Source: Microbacterium sp. NIBRBAC000506063 (lineage in GTDB: Bacteria; Actinomycetota; Actinomycetes; Actinomycetales; Microbacteriaceae). Taken from it: a DNA stretch of 64,000 nt. Positions 59,834 through 64,000 of the stretch are shown here, in pieces (within the stretch, counting starts at the first letter, position 1; each line of letters opens with the position of its first letter). Under the pieces are notes generated by a model that searched no databases, was not told where the DNA came from, and saw only the letters and a list, made by a program, of their open reading frames with translations. Both the position numbers and the translations under genes were made by a program. Where the stretch lies: positions 806,001-870,000 of the forward strand of contig NZ_CP072876.1 in assembly GCF_017968845.1 (NCBI RefSeq), written 5' to 3'.

Positions 59834-60852
59834 CGCGCACCTCCCTTTCGTCGCATCCGTCTCGGTCTCTCGTTCCTCGTGCCCTCACCGCGCACGAGAC
59901 CGCGGGTGACGGCGAGGTTGATGAGCCCGATCAGCAGGATGATGAGGAACAGGATCCAGGCCAGGGCCGCCGCGCGGCCGAAGTTCCACTGCCCCCAGCC
60001 GATGTTGTAGAGGTACAGCGTGATCGTGAGCCACTGCTGCGCCGAGCCGCCGCGTCCGGTGTTGTCGAACATGCGCGGCTCGTCGAAGATCTGCAGGCCG
60101 CCGATGGTTGCCGTGATGATGACGAAGATGAGGGTCGGCTTGAGCGAGGGCAGGGTGATGCTCGTGAACTGGCGGAAGGCGCCGGCGCCGTCGACGGTGG
60201 CCGCCTCGTAGTAGTCGCGGTTGACCGCTTGCATCGCCGCAAGGAGGATCAGGGTGTTGTAGCCGGTCCAGCGGAAGTTCACCATCGTGGCGATGGCGAC
60301 GTGGCTCCAGAAGGGCTCGACGTGCCAGGGGATCGCCGGCATCCCCCAGTTGCCGAGGATCGTGTTGATGAGGCCGAAGCGGTCGGCGAAGATGTTGCTG
60401 AAGATCAGCGCCACCGCCACGGGTGCCACCACATACGGCAGCAGCACGCCCATGCGCCAGAAGGTCTTGGCGCGAAGATTGCGGTCGAGCATCGCGGCGA
60501 TGAAGATCGCGGCGATCATCTGGGGCACGGCGGACAGCAGGAAGATGCTGAAGGTGTTCCGCAGCGCCACCCAGAACGCCGGCTGGGAGAGCACCCAGAG
60601 GTACTGGTCGAAGCCGATGAACGTGCCCGTGCCGCGGACGAGGTCCCAGTCCATGAAGGAGATCACGGCGGTGTACGCGATGGGGAACAGCCCCACGATC
60701 GCGAACATGATGAAGAACGGCGAGATGTACAGGTAGGGCGAGAACTTGAGGTCCCACCTGCTCAGGCGGTGGGAGAAGGAGATCACCCGGGTCGGGCGCG
60801 CGGGCGTCCCGCTCGGCGCCCGGGAAGGGGCGCGGGTGTCGATGTCGGTCAC
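59830..60852 (-). CDS. cebF: Sugar ABC transporter permease (MalF/CebF type)
   Basis: 340 residues, intact, six spans. SPYLYISPFFIMFAIVGLFP at the first span and EAA loop YYEAATVDGAGAFRQFTSIT. I choose the GTG at 60852 (MTDIDTRAPS) because GGAGGG lies six bases upstream; an ATG at 60882 is in frame. A strong hairpin separates it from the binding-protein gene. Confidence 0.9.
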   Translation of the reverse strand: MTDIDTRAPSRAPSGTPARPTRVISFSHRLSRWDLKFSPYLYISPFFIMFAIVGLFPIAYTAVISFMDWDLVRGTGTFIGFDQYLWVLSQPAFWVALRNTFSIFLLSAVPQMIAAIFIAAMLDRNLRAKTFWRMGVLLPYVVAPVAVALIFSNIFADRFGLINTILGNWGMPAIPWHVEPFWSHVAIATMVNFRWTGYNTLILLAAMQAVNRDYYEAATVDGAGAFRQFTSITLPSLKPTLIFVIITATIGGLQIFDEPRMFDNTGRGGSAQQWLTITLYLYNIGWGQWNFGRAAALAWILFLIILLIGLINLAVTRGLVRGEGTRNERPRRMRRKGGAR

Positions 60853-60885
60853 GAGGACCCTCCGATCGGCATGAGTCGGCATGAG

Positions 60886-60916
60886 GGGCGGGCGGCGGGT
60901 CAGACGCCGCCCGCCC
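60886..60916. terminator. Intra-operon hairpin between cebE and cebF
   Basis: Perfect 12-bp arms GGGCGGGCGGCG (60886-60897) and CGCCGCCCGCCC (60905-60916) with a seven-base loop, 13 bases after the binding-protein stop. Such structures stabilise the binding-protein mRNA and reduce read-through, giving excess binding protein. Confidence 0.75.
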
Positions 60917-60929
60917 GTCAGCGGTCGTG

Positions 60930-62205
60930 TCAGAAGGCCTCGACCTGGGCGATCCAGCTGTTCCAGGAGGACTCCTTGTCCTCCTGGCCGTCGAAGACGC
61001 GGTTGACCGCATCCTGCAGGGCGTCGTGGTACTGGAAGTACTGCGGGCCCTTGTACGGCGCCACGGTGATCGCGTTGGCGCGGTCGATGCCGATCTGCCC
61101 GGTCGGCGCGTCGTTGAAGTACTCGTTGGTGAAGTCGCTCAGGTCACTGCTTCCCTGTGCCTCGATCTGGCTGGGGAAGGTGCCGACGTTGACGAACGCC
61201 TTCAGCTGCACCTCGGGCGAGGTCAGCCAGGCGGCCAGGTCCTTCGCGGCCTCGACGTTGCTGCCGTTGGCGGGGATCGTCAGGTACGAGCCGCCCCAGT
61301 TGCCGCCGCCGCCCGGGAAGGCGTTGGCGACGTCCCAGCCGTCGATGTCGGGTGCGGTGCCCGAGATGATGCCGTGCATCCACGGCGGGCAGAGCATCGC
61401 GGCGTACTCGCCGTTGGCCATCGAGGCGAACCAGTCCTCGGACCACTGGCCGGAGAAGGCCGCGATCGGGATGGCCCTGTCGACGACCGCGTCGTAGGCG
61501 GCGCGCACCTCGGGGTTGGTCGTGGCGATGATCGAGCCGTCAGGCTGCTCGTAGCTGTACTCGAGCTGGTTGACGATGCCCTGGAGCACGGAGTTCGCCG
61601 AGTCGATGAAGGGGTTCCCGGTCTCGGCGACGTAGTCGGCGCCCACCTGGAAGAAGGCGTCCCACGTCGGGAAGAGACCGGCGACCTCGTCGCGGTCGGA
61701 GGGCAGGCCCGCCTCCTCGAACAGGTCGGCGCGGTAGCAGATGCCCTGGGGCCGATGTCGGTGCCGTAGGCGACGAGGTTGCCGTCGGCATCCGTCGCCG
61801 CAGCTTCCTTCCAGTCGAGCCAGCGGCCCTTGAGGTCGTCCTGGACCGGGCGAGCAGGTCGGAGTACTGCATCATCTCGGCGAACCAGTCGATCTCCACG
61901 GCCTCGATGTCGGCGAGACCGCCGCTGCCGAGCTTCTGGAAGAAGTTGGCACGGGCGTCGCCGGACTCGGCGGCGCGGTTGTGGGTGATCGTGACGTTCG
62001 GGTTCTGGGCGGTGTACTCGGCCAGCAGTTCGTCGGTGTACCCGAAGTCGTTGAACGTCGCGATGGTGAGGGTGATCGGCTCGTCCGGATCGGCGGGACC
62101 GGTTCCCTCGCCACCGTTGCCGCCGCTGCAGGCGGCGAGGGTGAGGGCGGACACGGATGCGACAGCGGTCACTGTCAGCATCCGGCGCAGGGCGCGTGAT
62201 TTCAC
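60930..62205 (-). CDS. cebE: Sugar ABC transporter substrate-binding lipoprotein (two frameshifts)
   Basis: About 425 residues. Lipoprotein signal LTVTAVASVSALTLAAC, Cys26, then ITLTIATFNDFGYTDELLAEY, the CUT1 type binding fold with WFASMANGEYAAMLCPPWMHG and GGSYLTIPANGSNVEAAKDL. Bases missing near 61852 (SDLLA then PVQDDLKGRW) and 61750 (YGTDIGP then QGICYRADLFEEAG). First gene of the operon; two CebR-like operators at its promoter. Confidence 0.9.
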
Positions 62206-62253
62206 GGTTCACTCCTTTGTGCGTGTGTGTGTTGCGGATCTGAGTGCTGCTGC

Positions 62254-62269
62254 GTGGGAGCGCTCCCAC
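62254..62269. promoter_or_regulatory. CebR-like operator O1
   Basis: GTGGGAGCGCTCCCAC is a 16-bp perfect palindrome just downstream of the cebE -10 element, about 50 bases before the ATG. Core TGGGAGCGCTCCCA is the known CebR/LacI-family site of actinobacterial cellulose-use genes. Confidence 0.85.
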
Positions 62270-62281
62270 ACTGTGTGGGAA

Positions 62282-62310
62282 ACTTTATGGGAGCGCTCCC
62301 ACGACGTCAA
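62282..62310 (-). promoter_or_regulatory. cebE promoter with embedded operator O2
   Basis: Minus-strand -35 TTGACG (62305-62310), -10 TAAAGT (62282-62287) and a 17-bp spacer that consists almost wholly of the palindrome TGGGAGCGCTCCCA (62288-62301). Repressor bound here would block RNA polymerase directly; O1 lies 33 bp away centre to centre. Confidence 0.8.
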
Positions 62311-62339
62311 GTCCGAGTTGTGTCGCCTACGCTGTTGCG

Positions 62340-62858
62340 GTGACCTCCGCAGACCTCTCCCGCGCCGAATCGCTCATCCGCGCCATCCCGGACCACCCCG
62401 CGCCCGGCATCCTCTTCCGCGACATCACGCCCCTGCTGGCGGATGCCGCAGCCCTGCGCACGACCACCGACGCCCTCATCGCGCCCTTCGTCGGAGGGTT
62501 CGACGTCGTCGCCGGGATCGAGGCGCGCGGGTTCCTCCTCGCCGGCGCGGCGGCGATCGCCGCGGGCGTCGGGCTCGTGCCGATCCGCAAGGCGGGCAAG
62601 CTGCCCCGGCCCGCGGCATCCGTCGACTACGCCCTGGAGTACGGCACCGCCACCGTCGAGATGCACGACGACCTGCCCGCAGGCGCCCGGGTGCTCCTCA
62701 TCGACGACGTGCTCGCCACGGGCGGCACGCTCGCCGCCGGGCGCGAGCTCATCGAGCAGCTCGGCGGCACGGTCGCCGGCATCGCGGTGCTCTTCGAGAT
62801 CTCGGGTCTCGGCGGACGAGAGGTCGTCGGCGACCTGCACACCGTCTTCAGCGCCTGA
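62340..62858 (+). CDS. apt: Adenine phosphoribosyltransferase
   Basis: 172 residues, intact. Purine salvage: adenine plus PRPP to AMP. Motifs: IPDHPAPGILFRDITPLLAD, GIEARGFLLAGAAA, VPIRKAGKLPRPAASVDY and the PRPP loop RVLLIDDVLATGGTLAAG. GTG start at 62340 (MTSADLSRAE). Divergent from the ceb operon, only 30 bases from its -35 element. Confidence 0.94.
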   Translation: MTSADLSRAESLIRAIPDHPAPGILFRDITPLLADAAALRTTTDALIAPFVGGFDVVAGIEARGFLLAGAAAIAAGVGLVPIRKAGKLPRPAASVDYALEYGTATVEMHDDLPAGARVLLIDDVLATGGTLAAGRELIEQLGGTVAGIAVLFEISGLGGREVVGDLHTVFSA

Positions 62859-62946
62859 GCGTCACCGCGCCGCGTCGCCCGTCGGGAAGGCTCGCGTGAC
62901 GGGCGGTAGGATGAGGGGGCACCCCACCCCCGTCTCGGAGCCGAAC

Positions 62947-63195
62947 ATGCCCACCATCGTCGTCGACGTCATGCCCAAGTCCGAACTCCTCGACCCGCAG
63001 GGCAAGGCCGTCACGGGCGCGCTCACCCGCCTCGGCATCGACTCCTTCGGCGAGGTCCGCATCGGCAAGCGCTTCGAGCTGACCGTCGAGGGCGAGGTCA
63101 CCGACGCGCTGCTCGCGCAGGCGCGCGAGATCGCCGACGACATCCTGTCCAACTCGGTCATCGAGGACGTCGTCGGCATCGAGGTCGTCGAATGA
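62947..63195 (+). CDS. purS: Phosphoribosylformylglycinamidine synthase subunit PurS
   Basis: 82 residues, intact. Small dimeric FGAM synthase subunit: [37 protein letters not shown] and [17 protein letters not shown]. Overlaps purQ by ATGA. Confidence 0.95.
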   Translation: MPTIVVDVMPKSELLDPQGKAVTGALTRLGIDSFGEVRIGKRFELTVEGEVTDALLAQAREIADDILSNSVIEDVVGIEVVE

Positions 63196-63899
63196 CGGTG
63201 CGCATCGGGGTCATCACCTTCCCCGGCTCGCTCGACGACCGCGACGCGCAGCGCGCGATCCGCCTCGCCGGGGCCGAGCCCGTCGCCCTCTGGCACGGCT
63301 CGCACGACCTCGACGGCGTCGACGCCCTGGTCCTCCCGGGCGGCTTCAGCTACGGCGACTACCTGCGCTCGGGGGCGATCGCGGCCCACTCGCCGATCAT
63401 GGCCGAGGTGAAGGACGCCGCGGCGAAGGGCATGCCGATCCTCGGCATCTGCAACGGCTTCCAGATGCTCGTCGAGGCGCACCTGCTGCCCGGCGGCCTC
63501 ATCCGCAACGACCACCAGCACTTCGTCCGTCGCGACCAGCGCCTGCGCGTCGAGAACAACGACACCGCCTGGACGAACGAGTTCTCCCGGCACCAGGAGA
63601 TCGTGATCCCGCTCAAGAACGCCGAGGGCGGCTACATCGCGAGCGACGAGACCCTCGACCGCATCGAGGGCGAGGGCTTGGTCGCGTTCCGCTACCTCGG
63701 GGTGAACCCGAACGGGTCGCTGCGCGACATCGCCGGGCTCACGAACGAGGCCGGGAACGTCGTCGGCCTCATGCCGCATCCGGAGCACGCCACCGAGCCC
63801 GGCTTCGGCCCCGACACCGCCGCCGCCATGCGCTCCGGCGTCGACGGGCTGCCGTTCTTCACGAGCGCGATCGCCGCCGTCACCCGCGTCGCCGCCTAG
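63192..63899 (+). CDS. purQ: Phosphoribosylformylglycinamidine synthase glutaminase subunit PurQ
   Basis: 235 residues, intact. Class I glutaminase: [39 protein letters not shown], nucleophile Cys in [19 protein letters not shown], and the His-Glu pair in [10 protein letters not shown]. Supplies ammonia to PurL, which should lie beyond or elsewhere. Confidence 0.96.
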   Translation: MTVRIGVITFPGSLDDRDAQRAIRLAGAEPVALWHGSHDLDGVDALVLPGGFSYGDYLRSGAIAAHSPIMAEVKDAAAKGMPILGICNGFQMLVEAHLLPGGLIRNDHQHFVRRDQRLRVENNDTAWTNEFSRHQEIVIPLKNAEGGYIASDETLDRIEGEGLVAFRYLGVNPNGSLRDIAGLTNEAGNVVGLMPHPEHATEPGFGPDTAAAMRSGVDGLPFFTSAIAAVTRVAA

Positions 63900-63903
63900 G
63901 CCG

Positions 63904-63984
63904 CCCGTTTCGCGGACACCTGCCCGAATCGCGGGTGATTCCCTCCGATTCGTCCGCGATTCGGGTCATCGTCCGCGAAACGGG
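63904..63984. terminator. Doubly nested perfect inverted repeat after purQ
   Basis: Outer 14-bp perfect arms CCCGTTTCGCGGAC (63904-63917) and GTCCGCGAAACGGG (63971-63984); inner 12-bp perfect arms CCCGAATCGCGG (63923-63934) and CCGCGATTCGGG (63954-63965). Inner and outer words are variants of each other (CCCGnnnCGCGG). Begins five bases after the purQ stop; probable terminator. Confidence 0.75.
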
Positions 63985-64000
63985 ACGCGGATGCCGCGGC

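Overview
The window is a GC-rich (about 70%) actinobacterial chromosome segment. Gene content, the heavy use of the word GGATGCC/GGCATCC, and protein style point to the family Microbacteriaceae, most likely Microbacterium; this is inference, because no rRNA is present. I see no rRNA, tRNA, CRISPR array, intact insertion sequence or phage. Roughly half the genes contain one to five single-base frameshifts, nearly always a missing G or C in a short run. Essential genes such as purF are affected too, so I read these as homopolymer errors in the assembly and annotate such genes as whole CDSs, naming the shift points.

Layout. 1-2.9 kb: recQ helicase (runs off the left edge), a small GNAT protein and a pirin. 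2.9-9.3 kb, minus strand: carbon-starvation/pyruvate transporter cstA, its partner ybdD, a LytS/LytTR two-component pair, a DUF485 protein and a solute:sodium symporter, together a plausible carboxylate-sensing and uptake locus. 9.4-14.1 kb: an ECF-type importer (S component, double ATPase, EcfT), a siderophore-interacting flavoprotein and a second S component, with an iron-repressor box before the ATPase gene. 14.4-17.9 kb: a DUF222-HNH protein with an SOS-box-like site, a GNAT protein and an acyl-CoA dehydrogenase. 18.1-26.2 kb: a radical SAM protein split by a mini-intein, a secreted GH18 chitinase, a divergent TetR regulator with a membrane protein, a DEAD-box RNA helicase and an aldose 1-epimerase. 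26.2-33.9 kb: an RND exporter with its TetR regulator, two FluC/CrcB subunits, a Pr6Pr-like membrane protein, a lipoprotein amine oxidase whose halves are in swapped (circularly permuted) order, and a MerR-TipAS regulator. 34-37.5 kb: a DUF4097-PadR operon, a universal stress protein, DUF3073 and small membrane proteins.

37.5-42.6 kb: a CynX-like MFS transporter, purF and purM (minus), and two hypothetical genes. 42.7-50.4 kb: a heme-uptake locus, with a 1524-residue surface HtaA protein divergent from the hmuTUV heme ABC importer and two iron-repressor boxes between them. 50.6-56.4 kb: a sterol-carrier-like protein, a NUDIX CoA pyrophosphatase, purD-purC, a uracil/xanthine permease and a VOC protein. 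56.4-62.3 kb: a cellobiose-type operon (cebEFG-bglC-cebR) with two perfect CebR-like operators at its promoter. 62.3-63.9 kb: apt, purS and purQ. Purine synthesis genes are thus spread over three blocks mixed with base salvage and transport.

The most unusual items are the circularly permuted amine oxidase lipoprotein, the iron-box ECF importer with two S components and a siderophore-interacting protein, a palindromic element translated in-frame inside four different proteins, and a set of intergenic nested inverted repeats that share architecture but not sequence.
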